From: Clostridia bacterium
Lineage (GTDB): Bacteria; Bacillota; Clostridia; Christensenellales; Borkfalkiaceae
DNA: 64,000 bases
Direction: 5' to 3'
Assembly (NCBI GenBank): GCA_017536205.1
Contig: JAFXHX010000004.1
Coordinates: 62,001-126,000, forward strand
How positions within the stretch are numbered: the stretch's first letter is position 1; each line of letters begins with the position of its first letter. The position numbers and the translations under genes are program-made. This document shows positions 7,896 to 15,264 of the stretch, one piece after another. The notes beneath the pieces are model-generated. The model saw only the letters and a program-made list of their open reading frames with translations. It was not told where the DNA came from and searched no databases.

Positions 7896-8219
7896 TTATA
7901 AACGGCGCACAAGTTCGTTTACTGCTTCGGTCTTACGACCTTGATGACCACCAAGGTCTATCAATTCCGTAATCCCTTGCGAGCCTTCTTTTGCTGTCTT
8001 CTACGGTCTTATCTAATAGGTAATAGCACGAGCCTTGCCTAACTTGCTTCTAGGCTTTTATCGAACAAGTTGATAATGCCGTCGAGCCTTCTTTTGCTGT
8101 CTTCTACGGTCTTATCTAATAGGTAATAGCACGAGCCTTGCCTAACTTGCTTTTAGGCTTTTATCGAATAGTAATATTGCTTGCGAGCCTTCTTGTGCTT
8201 GTTTCTAAAGTCTTAAAAG
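7896..8219 (+). repeat. dispersed modular repeat, copy 1, with internal 103-bp tandem duplication
   Basis: The element starts with box A (TTATAAAC..GCACAAGTTCGTTTACTG, about 7897-7924). A hairpin follows, TTGATGACC / GGTC-T-ATCAA with loop ACCAA and a single bulged T (7941-7964), then GAGCC-type boxes. A block beginning GAGCCTTCTTTTGCTGTC at 7981 repeats almost exactly at 8084 (period 103 bp), and a last box begins about 8184 and ends in TCTTAAAA. It fills the gap between kdgK and yqzL; no coding frame of note lies in it. Same orientation as the copies at 13.7, 25.1 and 51.2 kb. Confidence 0.75.
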
Positions 8220-8273
8220 GCGTAAAATAATTATTCGTTGAAAACCATAAAACTTATCTTTCGCCTTTTAGCA

Positions 8274-8304
8274 TTGCTGAAAGGCGAACATATTTTTTTA
8301 TAAT
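8274..8304 (+). promoter_or_regulatory. probable promoter of yqzL-recO
   Basis: TTGCTG (8274-8279) and TATAAT (8299-8304) with a 19-bp spacer, slightly long, followed by a short leader and a strong AAAGGGGG ribosome binding site. Confidence 0.55.
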
Positions 8305-8331
8305 GCCCAACCTATATAGAAAGGGGGTATT

Positions 8332-8463
8332 ATGGACGACTATCACGTTACCGATATTGATAAACTTGCGTGGAGCATCTTTGAAAAAACGGGCAATATC
8401 GGCTATTATTTATTTTATAAAAAACTTCAAAAATCAACAGAAAAAAGCCACGAAAAAGAGTAA
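8332..8463 (+). CDS. yqzL: YqzL-like small protein
   Basis: This 43-residue open frame begins with ATG 7 bases or fewer after AAAGGGGG and ends in TAATG, sharing one base with the recO start. The core LAWSIFEKTGNIGYYLFYKKLQ-type sequence (W, F, TGNI, Y, L spacing) matches Bacillus YqzL, a short protein of unknown function that sits directly before recO. Position, size and pattern agree, so this is a real gene although very short. The charged tail (KSTEKSHEKE) is probably disordered. Confidence 0.8.
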   Translation: MDDYHVTDIDKLAWSIFEKTGNIGYYLFYKKLQKSTEKSHEKE

Positions 8464-9194
8464 TGGAATACATTGTTAACGCGCTTATGATACGCGCTTC
8501 AGATTATAAAGATAACGATAAAATACTAACGCTTTATTCCCTTGAAAAAGGGAAGATTTCGTCGGGCATTAAAGGCGTTAAAAAGGCGGGCGCAAAATTA
8601 AAGTTTGCATCAGAGCCCTTTTGCTTTGCCGAATACGTGCTTGCCGAAAAATCGGGTAGGTTTACCATTATAGGCGCATCGCATTTAGATAGTTTTTATA
8701 ATCTTAGGCTAGATATGCTCAAATATTATTGCTCGGCAGTAGTGCTTGAAACTATAAACGCGTTAGTTCCCGAAAACGAGCCCGACGCTCAACTTTTTGC
8801 GCTCGTTATAGAAACTGCAAAAAAACTCAATTATGAAAAAAGCGAACTTATAACTCTTTGCCGATACCTATTAAACCTAATAGATATGCTCGGCTATAAA
8901 ATAGGCACTCTCACTTGCCAAGGCTGTGGAGATTTTATAAACGGCAGGGTGTTTTTTAACCCACAAACGGCAGAGTTTTCTTGTCTTTCTTGCCGTGAAA
9001 ACGGCTTTATGGAAATAACGCCCGAAACTTATAACGCGTTAAATGCGTTAAATGAAAGTAGTGGCGAAGTTTTTATAGAAAGCGCGTCTTTGCTTAAACT
9101 TCTTCGCTTTTTGTTTTTCTATTTAAACGTAACCACTTCAACAAACTTAAAAAGCGCAACGTCGCTTATCGATTACTTAAAACAAACCATATAA
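8463..9194 (+). CDS. recO: DNA repair protein RecO
   Basis: This 243-residue protein assists RecF/RecR in loading RecA onto SSB-coated DNA. The N-terminal OB-fold region starts IVNALMIRASDYKDNDKILTL-like, typical of RecO. A zinc-binding motif CQGC...CLSC lies around residues 154-180 in the helical C-terminal domain. Length matches Firmicutes RecO. Translation is coupled to yqzL by the TAATG overlap; a terminator follows directly. Confidence 0.9.
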   Translation: MEYIVNALMIRASDYKDNDKILTLYSLEKGKISSGIKGVKKAGAKLKFASEPFCFAEYVLAEKSGRFTIIGASHLDSFYNLRLDMLKYYCSAVVLETINALVPENEPDAQLFALVIETAKKLNYEKSELITLCRYLLNLIDMLGYKIGTLTCQGCGDFINGRVFFNPQTAEFSCLSCRENGFMEITPETYNALNALNESSGEVFIESASLLKLLRFLFFYLNVTTSTNLKSATSLIDYLKQTI

Positions 9195-9225
9195 AAAGGA
9201 ACTGCAAGCAGTTCCTTTAATTTTT
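9195..9225. terminator. bidirectional terminator between recO and the YwaF-like pair
   Basis: Stem AAAGGAACTG / CAGTTCCTTT with loop CAAG begins at the recO stop; it overlaps the 3' end of the convergent minus-strand gene. Confidence 0.8.
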
Positions 9226-9978
9226 GTTTATTTTTCGTTTATAAAAAGCGTTTGCCATTAGGTAAAGTAGCGATATTACGGTGGTTGCTATTAAAAACAG
9301 TAAAACGTAAAATACCCAGCGTTCCATATCAATTCCAAGTTCTTGAAGGTCAAGACGTAGCATTAAAAAGTTTTCGCCCGGCTCGTTAGGGTAAAACATT
9401 TCTTGCCCGATAGTTGCCCAAATAGCCATAGGAAATAGCGCAACGATAGGTTGCCAAAGCGTTTTCCACTCTAGTTTTACTTTGCCACTAATTAGAATAA
9501 ATATTCCCCAAAATGCCTCTACCGTATGATACAAAAACGATTGTATTTTAGAATATGAAAGTATTGAAACTTCGCTATCTATAAGTGTTACGGGAAAAAG
9601 TATAAAAGCACTTGGAGCAAGCGCCGCCCAAACGGCAACGACAACTTTAAGTTTATCAAACCTTTTATTAAAGGTAACGAAAGTTAAAAGTATTCCCGTA
9701 AGCGTGCATATATGAAATGGAAGTTTTCCTTCGTACATATAACCGCCGTTCCAAAAGGGCTGAACGAAAAAATCGAAGATATAAAGCGAAATAACTATTA
9801 GCGAAGCGATTTTAAGCGTTTTATCTTTAAAGGAGTCACTTTTGTTTTTAAGAAGTAGCGAAAGCCCTATCGAACCACCTATTGCAAATATTATTAAAAT
9901 AATATGAACAAGCCCAAATAGTGGTGTTGGATTAGCGGTGTATTTATCTGAAAATATTTTAAAAAATAGTTCTCTCAT
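9217..9978 (-). CDS. YwaF/TIGR02206-like integral membrane protein
   Basis: The 253-residue protein has about seven membrane spans. It shows the family hallmark KLPFHICTLTGILL (His and Cys inside a helix), a further buried LYHTVEAFWG histidine, and a basic C-terminus (YKRKINKN). Bacillus YwaF has no known function; eukaryotic TMEM164, in the same superfamily, is an acyltransferase, so a lipid-related reaction is a guess only. The start overlaps the stop of the upstream partner by one base (TAATG), so the two proteins are made together and may form a heteromer. Confidence 0.7.
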   Translation of the reverse strand: MRELFFKIFSDKYTANPTPLFGLVHIILIIFAIGGSIGLSLLLKNKSDSFKDKTLKIASLIVISLYIFDFFVQPFWNGGYMYEGKLPFHICTLTGILLTFVTFNKRFDKLKVVVAVWAALAPSAFILFPVTLIDSEVSILSYSKIQSFLYHTVEAFWGIFILISGKVKLEWKTLWQPIVALFPMAIWATIGQEMFYPNEPGENFLMLRLDLQELGIDMERWVFYVLLFLIATTVISLLYLMANAFYKRKINKN

Positions 9979-10793
9979 TAAAGCGTTACCTTTTTAGAAA
10001 ATCTTTTTTTAATAAGATTGATAAGCGCCGTAATTCCCACAATTATTCCCGACCAAAGCGCTTGTAAAAACGCGTAGAAGAAGTAAACTATAACGGTAAA
10101 AAACCAACCGGTTGCATCGCTAATAGAAACGACAAAATCAAGGTAAGTAGTAGAGCCGTTGTTAAGATACATCCAGTCCGTTTCCCAAACTGCGTTAACG
10201 ATAAGGGCGGGTATGGTCATTATAATAAAGCCCAAAAATGCCCAAGGAAAGTCCTTAAAAGTAAGTTTATAATAACCCGTAATTAAGATGATTAACGGAA
10301 CTAGCAATAAGTTAAGGTGATAAAGTGCGGTGTGTGGGCCGTAAAAAGAGAAAAGAGAATAATAATAAGTGTCTGAGACGGTGGGGTCTATGGCGCTCAT
10401 AATAAAGTTCATCATACCGCCAAATAAACCTATTGTGCAAACGAAAGTGCAACCAAATGCCTTAACTTTTCCTTTTCCCCAAATTGCAAACGGCATAGCG
10501 TATAAAAACAAACTGCAAATGTAAAGAAGTAAATCGCTATCAACGTTTAACTTGCCATCGCTTAGTAAGCCTATAGTTTTAAAAATATCTAAAACCACGT
10601 TTAAAGCCCAAAATACGATAAGGGCGGTTTTGGTTTTTTTATCGTCGTGCTTAATCGTTAAAAACGTAATAAGCAAAATACCCAAAATAATATAAGCGAT
10701 ATAAAAAATTGTATATTCAATATTTTCGTTATACGGTCCAGGTCTGCCAAACCAGTCTGTCGTTTCAAACCAAGCGTTAATTTTATCAAGCAT
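9978..10793 (-). CDS. YwaF-like integral membrane protein, partner of the downstream gene
   Basis: The product has 271 residues from the ATG at 10793, which follows AAAAAGGAG; in-frame extension upstream has no such site and crosses the promoter. About seven membrane spans. The YwaF-type helix is present in modified form (DLLLYICSLFLYAMPF: Tyr in place of the usual His) while GPHTALYHLNLLLVPL keeps two histidines. The divergence from its neighbour suggests an old duplication with changed active-site residues. First gene of a two-gene operon with an extended -10 promoter. Confidence 0.65.
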   Translation of the reverse strand: MLDKINAWFETTDWFGRPGPYNENIEYTIFYIAYIILGILLITFLTIKHDDKKTKTALIVFWALNVVLDIFKTIGLLSDGKLNVDSDLLLYICSLFLYAMPFAIWGKGKVKAFGCTFVCTIGLFGGMMNFIMSAIDPTVSDTYYYSLFSFYGPHTALYHLNLLLVPLIILITGYYKLTFKDFPWAFLGFIIMTIPALIVNAVWETDWMYLNNGSTTYLDFVVSISDATGWFFTVIVYFFYAFLQALWSGIIVGITALINLIKKRFSKKVTL

Positions 10794-10812
10794 AGTAAAT
10801 CTCCTTTTTCTC

Positions 10813-10841
10813 ATTATACCATTGCTATATGTAAATGAAAA
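10813..10841 (-). promoter_or_regulatory. promoter of the YwaF-like pair
   Basis: Minus strand: TTTTCA (10841-10836), 17-bp spacer, TATAAT (10818-10813) with TG one base upstream. The rest of the 10794-11070 gap holds only this and the ppdK promoter. Confidence 0.6.
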
Positions 10842-10995
10842 GCACTTTACTATATTTTGTCCATAAAAACGGCTTAACGTTCGCCTCGCACGGACAAACA
10901 TATTAAAAACACTCCCAAAAAGGGACAAAAAGTACAATCTTATACATTTTTAATGTATTTTATTGCGAAAATTAAAAATTATACACCTAAAAAAG

Positions 10996-11024
10996 TTGCC
11001 TAAAACGCAAAAATAGTTTATGAT
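10996..11024 (+). promoter_or_regulatory. promoter of ppdK
   Basis: TTGCCT (10996-11001), 17-bp spacer, TATGAT (11019-11024); the ppdK start follows about 45 bases later. Confidence 0.6.
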
Positions 11025-11070
11025 AAATACGCAAAAACATAAGACTACAAAACTTTTTATAGGAGATTAT

Positions 11071-13701
11071 ATGAAATACGTTTACTTATTTAAAGAAGGC
11101 AACGGCAAAATGAGAAATCTTCTCGGCGGTAAAGGTGCAAACCTTGCCGAAATGACCGGACTTGGAATGCCCGTTCCCAACGGCTTTACCATCACCACCG
11201 AAGCGTGCACGCAGTATTATAAAGACGGTAAAGAAATCAACGCTGAAATTAGGGCGCAAATTGACGAATACGTTAAAAAACTTGAAGAAATTACCGGCAA
11301 AGAATTCGGCTCGATGGACAACCCCTTGCTCGTTTCAGTGCGTTCTGGCGCAAGAGCGTCTATGCCCGGTATGATGGACACTATTTTAAACCTTGGTCTT
11401 AACGACGTGGTAGTTGAACGCTTTGCAGAAAAAACGGGCAACCGTCGTTTTGCTTACGATAGTTACCGTCGTTTTATTCAAATGTATAGCGACGTTGTTA
11501 TGGAAGTTGGCAAAAAGTACTTCGAAGAACTTATCGACGAAATGAAAAAAGAAAAAGGCGTTACGCTCGACACTGAACTCGATGCCGACGACCTTAAACA
11601 ACTTGCTAACCTTTTCAAGCAAGAATATAAATCTAAACTCGGCACCGATTTCCCTTCAGACCCAAAAGAACAACTTATGGGTGCAATTAAAGCCGTGTTC
11701 CGTTCGTGGGATAACCCCCGTGCTATTTACTATAGGCGTATGAACGATATTCCAGGCGACTGGGGTACCGCAGTTAACGTTCAAGAAATGGTATTCGGTA
11801 ACATGGGCGATACGTCTGGCACGGGCGTTGCTTTCTCTCGTAACCCCGCTACCGGCGAAAAGGGTTTATACGGCGAGTTCCTTATGAACGCACAAGGCGA
11901 AGACGTAGTTGCTGGTATTAGAACTCCACAAACTATTGACCAACTCGAACAAACCCAACCCGAAGTTTACGCTCAATTTAAATCTATCGTTGAAAAACTT
12001 GAAAACCATTACAGAGATATGCAAGATATGGAGTTTACCATTGAAGAAGGCAAACTTTTTATGCTTCAAACCCGTAACGGTAAAAGAACGGCTGCTGCAG
12101 CCCTTAAAATTGCTTGCGACCTTGTTGACGAAGGTATGATTACCGAAAAAGAAGCCGTTTTAATGATAGACCCCAAACAACTCGACGCGCTTTTACACCC
12201 ACAATTCGATGCTAAAAAACTCAAAGCTGCAACTCCTATCGGTCAAGCCCTTCCCGCATCGCCCGGCGCTGCTTGTGGTAAAGTAGTATTCACTGCAGAC
12301 GACGCTACCGAGTGGGTTACCAAACGTGGCGAAAAAGTTATTCTCGTTCGTTTAGAAACTTCTCCTGAAGATATTGAAGGTATGCACTATAGCGAAGGTA
12401 TTTTAACAGTTCGTGGTGGTATGACTTCGCACGCTGCAGTCGTTGCTCGTGGTATGGGTACTTGCTGTGTTTCGGGTTGTAGCGAAATTATAATGAACGA
12501 AGAAGAAAAAACCTTTACTCTTGGTGGAAAAACCTTCAAAGAGGGCGACGTTATTTCTATCGACGGTTCTACCGGTAAAATCTACGGCGAAGCAATTCCT
12601 ACCGTTGAAGCAACCGTATCTGGTTACTTTGGCAGAATTATGGAATGGGCGGACAAATACCGTGCTTTACAAGTAAGAACTAACGCCGATACTCCTAACG
12701 ACGCTAAACAAGCAAGGCTTTACGGCGCAGAAGGTATAGGTCTTTGCCGTACCGAGCATATGTTCTTCAACCCCGATAGAATTGCGGCAATGCGCGAAAT
12801 GATTGTTTCTAAAACGGTTGAACAACGCGAAAAAGCGCTTGCTAAACTTCTTCCTATGCAACAAAGCGACTTTGAACAACTCTACGAAGCAATGGAAGGC
12901 AATCCCGTTACTATTCGTTTCCTTGACCCACCGCTTCACGAGTTCGTTCCCACCGATGAAGAAGATATTTTAGCACTCGCTAAAGAAATGAACATAAAAG
13001 TAGAAGAACTTAAAGCAATTATTGCAGGTCTTCACGAGTTTAACCCCATGATGGGTCACCGTGGTTGCCGTTTAGCAGTAACTTACCCTGAAATTGCAAA
13101 AATGCAAACTAAGGCTGTTATTCAAGCGGCTATCGAAGTTCAAAAACGTAATCCTAAGTGGAATATCGTTCCCGAAATTATGATTCCGCTCGTTGGCGAA
13201 ATTAAAGAACTTGCGTTCGTTAAACAAGTAGTTACCGAAACTGCAAACGAGTGCATTGAAACTGCAGGCGCAAACCTTACCTATAAAGTTGGCACTATGA
13301 TAGAAATACCCCGTGCCGCTCTTACCGCCGATGAAATTGCAACCGAAGCAGAGTTCTTCTCGTTCGGCACTAACGACTTAACTCAAATGACCTTTGGTTT
13401 TAGCCGTGACGACGCAGGTAAGTTCTTAGACGCTTACTACGAAAACAAAATCTACGAAAGCGACCCGTTTGCTCGTTTAGACGTTAACGGCGTTGGCAAA
13501 CTTGTAGAAATGGCTTCAACTCTCGGCAGAAAAACTCGCCCCGACATTAAACTTGGTATTTGCGGTGAACACGGTGGCGACCCCTCTACCATTGAGTTCT
13601 GCCACAACGTTGGCTTAACTTACGTTTCTTGCTCGCCTTTCCGCGTTCCCATCGCAAGGCTCGCAGCAGCGCAAGCTAATCTTCGCAACCCCCGTTCCTA
13701 A
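11071..13701 (+). CDS. ppdK: pyruvate, phosphate dikinase
   Basis: This 876-residue enzyme interconverts ATP + pyruvate + phosphate and AMP + PEP + diphosphate. The start at 11071 follows AGGAG; an upstream in-frame ATG overlaps the promoter -10. The N-terminal ATP-grasp region contains LLGGKGANLAEMTGLGMPVP and VRSGARASMPGMMDTILNLG. The phosphocarrier His454 sits in GGMTSHAAVVARGMG and the catalytic Cys831 in LGICGEHGGDPS, the same numbering as the Clostridium symbiosum enzyme. The C-terminal PEP-binding TIM barrel includes FSFGTNDLTQM. It is monocistronic and followed by two repeat copies, each with a terminator. With pckG it controls the PEP/pyruvate node in a PPi-using glycolysis typical of anaerobes. 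Confidence 0.97.
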   Translation: MKYVYLFKEGNGKMRNLLGGKGANLAEMTGLGMPVPNGFTITTEACTQYYKDGKEINAEIRAQIDEYVKKLEEITGKEFGSMDNPLLVSVRSGARASMPGMMDTILNLGLNDVVVERFAEKTGNRRFAYDSYRRFIQMYSDVVMEVGKKYFEELIDEMKKEKGVTLDTELDADDLKQLANLFKQEYKSKLGTDFPSDPKEQLMGAIKAVFRSWDNPRAIYYRRMNDIPGDWGTAVNVQEMVFGNMGDTSGTGVAFSRNPATGEKGLYGEFLMNAQGEDVVAGIRTPQTIDQLEQTQPEVYAQFKSIVEKLENHYRDMQDMEFTIEEGKLFMLQTRNGKRTAAAALKIACDLVDEGMITEKEAVLMIDPKQLDALLHPQFDAKKLKAATPIGQALPASPGAACGKVVFTADDATEWVTKRGEKVILVRLETSPEDIEGMHYSEGILTVRGGMTSHAAVVARGMGTCCVSGCSEIIMNEEEKTFTLGGKTFKEGDVISIDGSTGKIYGEAIPTVEATVSGYFGRIMEWADKYRALQVRTNADTPNDAKQARLYGAEGIGLCRTEHMFFNPDRIAAMREMIVSKTVEQREKALAKLLPMQQSDFEQLYEAMEGNPVTIRFLDPPLHEFVPTDEEDILALAKEMNIKVEELKAIIAGLHEFNPMMGHRGCRLAVTYPEIAKMQTKAVIQAAIEVQKRNPKWNIVPEIMIPLVGEIKELAFVKQVVTETANECIETAGANLTYKVGTMIEIPRAALTADEIATEAEFFSFGTNDLTQMTFGFSRDDAGKFLDAYYENKIYESDPFARLDVNGVGKLVEMASTLGRKTRPDIKLGICGEHGGDPSTIEFCHNVGLTYVSCSPFRVPIARLAAAQANLRNPRS

Positions 13702-13703
13702 GT

Positions 13704-14056
13704 CGTTATAAATCGTGTTTTAGTGCGTTTACTGTTTCGTTTGTCTAACCCCAACAACCAAAAAGGTTAGTTGTGTCTATCCAAACTCACGAGCCTTGTC
13801 TTGCTTGTTTCTAACGCCTTAAAAACGTCACTTTTTACAACTTAAAATCTAAAAAATGCACCGTTATGGTGCATTTTTTTTGTTATAAGCGTTGCGATAG
13901 TGCGTTTACTGTTTCGTTTGCCTAACCCCAACAACCAAAAAGGTTAGTTGTGCCACCGCCAAACTCACGAGCCTTGTCTTGCTTGTTTCTAACGCCTTAA
14001 AAACGTCACTTTTTACAACTTAAAATCTAAAAAAGCACCGTTTTCGGTGCTTTTTT
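13704..14056 (+). repeat. dispersed modular repeat, copies 2 and 3, tandem with terminators
   Basis: Two units of about 177 bp lie head to tail after the ppdK stop: about 13704-13879 and 13882-14056. Both contain box A (TGCGTTTACTG), a bulged hairpin CAACAACC / GGTT-A-GTTG with loop AAAAA (13752-13773 and 13929-13950), and box B (GAGCCTTGTCTTGCTTG then TTCTAACGCCTTAAAAACG). Each then ends in its own intrinsic terminator: ATGCACC/GGTGCAT in the first (about 13856-13872) and AAAGCACCG/CGGTGCTTT in the second (about 14033-14053). Differences are limited to scattered substitutions. Confidence 0.8.
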
Positions 14057-14070
14057 CATTAGTTAAGTTT

Positions 14071-14280
14071 TTAATAATCTGTTCTACCCAATAAATAGTC
14101 AATGCTTACAGAAAAAAGGTCGGCAATTTTTATAAGCATATCAAAATCACATTCTCTTTGTCCGTTTTCCCAATAAGAAATTAAACGAACTGAAACGTTT
14201 AATTTTTCTGCAAGTTGCGCGCGAGAAAGCTTACTTTCTAATCTCAACTCGCTTAATTGTTTAGAAAATCTATTACCCAT
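14071..14280 (-). CDS. small XRE-family transcriptional regulator
   Basis: This 69-residue protein is almost entirely one Cro/CI helix-turn-helix: LRLESKLSRAQLAEKLNV, SVRLISYWENGQRECD and FSVSIDYLLGRTDY. It is divergent from a PH-domain membrane protein gene, and the spacer carries two GAAC-N5-GTTC palindromes. One lies 8 bases before this gene's start and the other sits between the -35 and -10 of the divergent promoter. The likely role is a repressor of both genes. It lies right after the repeat/terminator block, which terminates toward it from the other side. Confidence 0.8.
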   Translation of the reverse strand: MGNRFSKQLSELRLESKLSRAQLAEKLNVSVRLISYWENGQRECDFDMLIKIADLFSVSIDYLLGRTDY

Positions 14281-14287
14281 ATTATTA

Positions 14288-14342
14288 TTTTAGAACAAAT
14301 CGTTCTAAAATACTTGACACGGAACAAAATGTTCCATATAAT
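14288..14342. promoter_or_regulatory. divergent operator pair and promoter
   Basis: Perfect inverted repeat TTTTAGAAC-N5-GTTCTAAAA (14288-14310) and GGAAC-N5-GTTCC (14321-14335), centres 29 bp apart. The plus-strand promoter TTGACA (14314-14319)-N17-TATAAT (14337-14342) surrounds the second palindrome, so a protein bound there would block RNA polymerase. The shared half-site GAAC and equal spacing identify them as two sites for one regulator, most simply the adjacent XRE protein. Confidence 0.8.
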
Positions 14343-14372
14343 ATATATAATTGATAATAGGAAGGTGTTAAA

Positions 14373-14774
14373 ATGAGTTATTTAAAAAAGAACGTTGTTG
14401 CTAGTAACGAAATCGTAAAAATCGAACCAGAAAAAAGCCCAATATTTTTAATTTTAAAGTGGATTTGGGGAATACTTGGTTGTTGGATTTTGTTAATTCC
14501 TACCATACAAGCAATATCGGAAACGGTAAAATATTGCACTACCGAATATTTGGTTACTGACAAACACGTTATGGAAAAATACGGTTGGATATCTACTCAC
14601 ACTGATGAAATAAAGTTAGATAAAATTGAAAATGTAACCGTTGAATATACTTTTTTTGGAAAAATATTCAATTATGCTGACCTTTGTATTCAAGGTGCAG
14701 GTTATAATCACGTATATTTTACGAACATTAAAAGTGCAGAAGCAGTAAAAAAACAAATTAACGAATTAAGATAA
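14373..14774 (+). CDS. bacterial PH-domain (bPH2/YdbS-like) membrane protein
   Basis: The 133-residue protein has one or two hydrophobic segments near residues 24-46 (IFLILKWIWGILGCWILLIP). A bPH2-type domain follows: TTEYLVTDKHVMEKYGWIST, DEIKLDKIENVTVEYTFFGKIF and a C-terminal helix SAEAVKKQINELR. Such proteins are membrane-attached and poorly characterised. It follows a near-consensus promoter overlapped by the GAAC-N5-GTTC operator, so it is probably held off by the divergent XRE regulator and induced by an unknown signal. Confidence 0.75.
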   Translation: MSYLKKNVVASNEIVKIEPEKSPIFLILKWIWGILGCWILLIPTIQAISETVKYCTTEYLVTDKHVMEKYGWISTHTDEIKLDKIENVTVEYTFFGKIFNYADLCIQGAGYNHVYFTNIKSAEAVKKQINELR

Positions 14775-14778
14775 ATTA

Positions 14779-14806
14779 AAAAAGCAGTGGTTTTCCACTG
14801 CTTTTT
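14779..14806 (+). terminator. intrinsic terminator after the PH-domain gene
   Basis: Stem AAAAAGCAGTGG / CCACTGCTTTTT with loop TTTT. The same stem occurs at 51921-51948 and, one base longer, at 62713-62742. Confidence 0.9.
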
Positions 14807-14822
14807 ATGTAGGAAAAGTATT

Positions 14823-15040
14823 TTAAACTCTGCTTTTTTCAATATCAAGCCTTTGCTTAATTTCTAAAAGCCTTGCTTTAGTAGTTTCGGTAAGTTGCAT
14901 TTTATTAAACTCTGCTTTTTCAATACAATTTTTTCTAAATCAACAACTCTTGGTTTACAATGTGTCAACCACAGGTTTACATTTTAATTTTTTACCGAAA
15001 AAAGCGCCCGAAAACGCCTTTACAAACTCAAAAACATAGA
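14823..15040 (-). pseudogene. decayed coding remnant of unknown family
   Basis: On the minus strand one frame reads VYVFEFVKAFSGAFFGKK, continues to KCKPVVDTL, then meets two stops and resumes as CIEKAEFNKMQLTETTK..IKQRLDIEKSRV before a final stop at 14823. Two short direct duplications mark the decay: TGTAAACC..GTTG occurs twice, giving CKPVVD and CKPRVVD in different frames, and ATTGAAAAA(A)GCAGAGTTTA occurs twice. The codon style looks coding but no start or intact frame exists. The last 25 codons could be read alone from an ATG at 14900. I do not recognise the parent gene. The rest of 14807-15105 holds nothing else I can support. Confidence 0.35.
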
Positions 15041-15105
15041 CTTTAAGTTACCTTATTTTAAAAGGCTAGTTTTAATGTAAACTTTGATTATTTTTTACTA
15101 TTTAC

Positions 15106-15134
15106 TTGACAATTTATATATATCAATATATAAT
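15106..15134 (+). promoter_or_regulatory. pyr operon promoter
   Basis: Consensus TTGACA (15106-15111), 17-bp spacer, TATAAT (15129-15134). Transcription would start about 15141, just upstream of the PyrR attenuator. Confidence 0.9.
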
Positions 15135-15151
15135 AAATATAATCTTTAATT

Positions 15152-15253
15152 CGATACAGAGATATCGGCAAGACTAACGAACTTAAAAACCACGCTATAA
15201 GTGGGCGCAGTATAAGCATTTTCAGGTCTTGCCATATGGGTAAGACTTTTTTT
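15152..15253 (+). promoter_or_regulatory. PyrR-dependent transcription attenuator
   Basis: Three mutually exclusive elements are visible. The PyrR-binding anti-antiterminator is hairpin CGATA-CAGAGA-TATCG (15152-15167), whose loop matches the CNGNGA core of PyrR sites. The antiterminator strand GGCAAGAC (15167-15174) is perfectly complementary to GTCTTGCC (15226-15233). The terminator is GTCTTGCC / GGTAAGAC (15226-15246) followed by seven T. When UMP is abundant PyrR should stabilise the first hairpin, free the 3' strand and terminate before pyrR. Confidence 0.85.
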
Positions 15254-15264
15254 GTGGGGTTATT

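Noticed and set aside
7896..8219. CRISPR array
   Set aside because: The repeats are long and few, with no uniform short repeat and unique spacers, and no cas genes are near.
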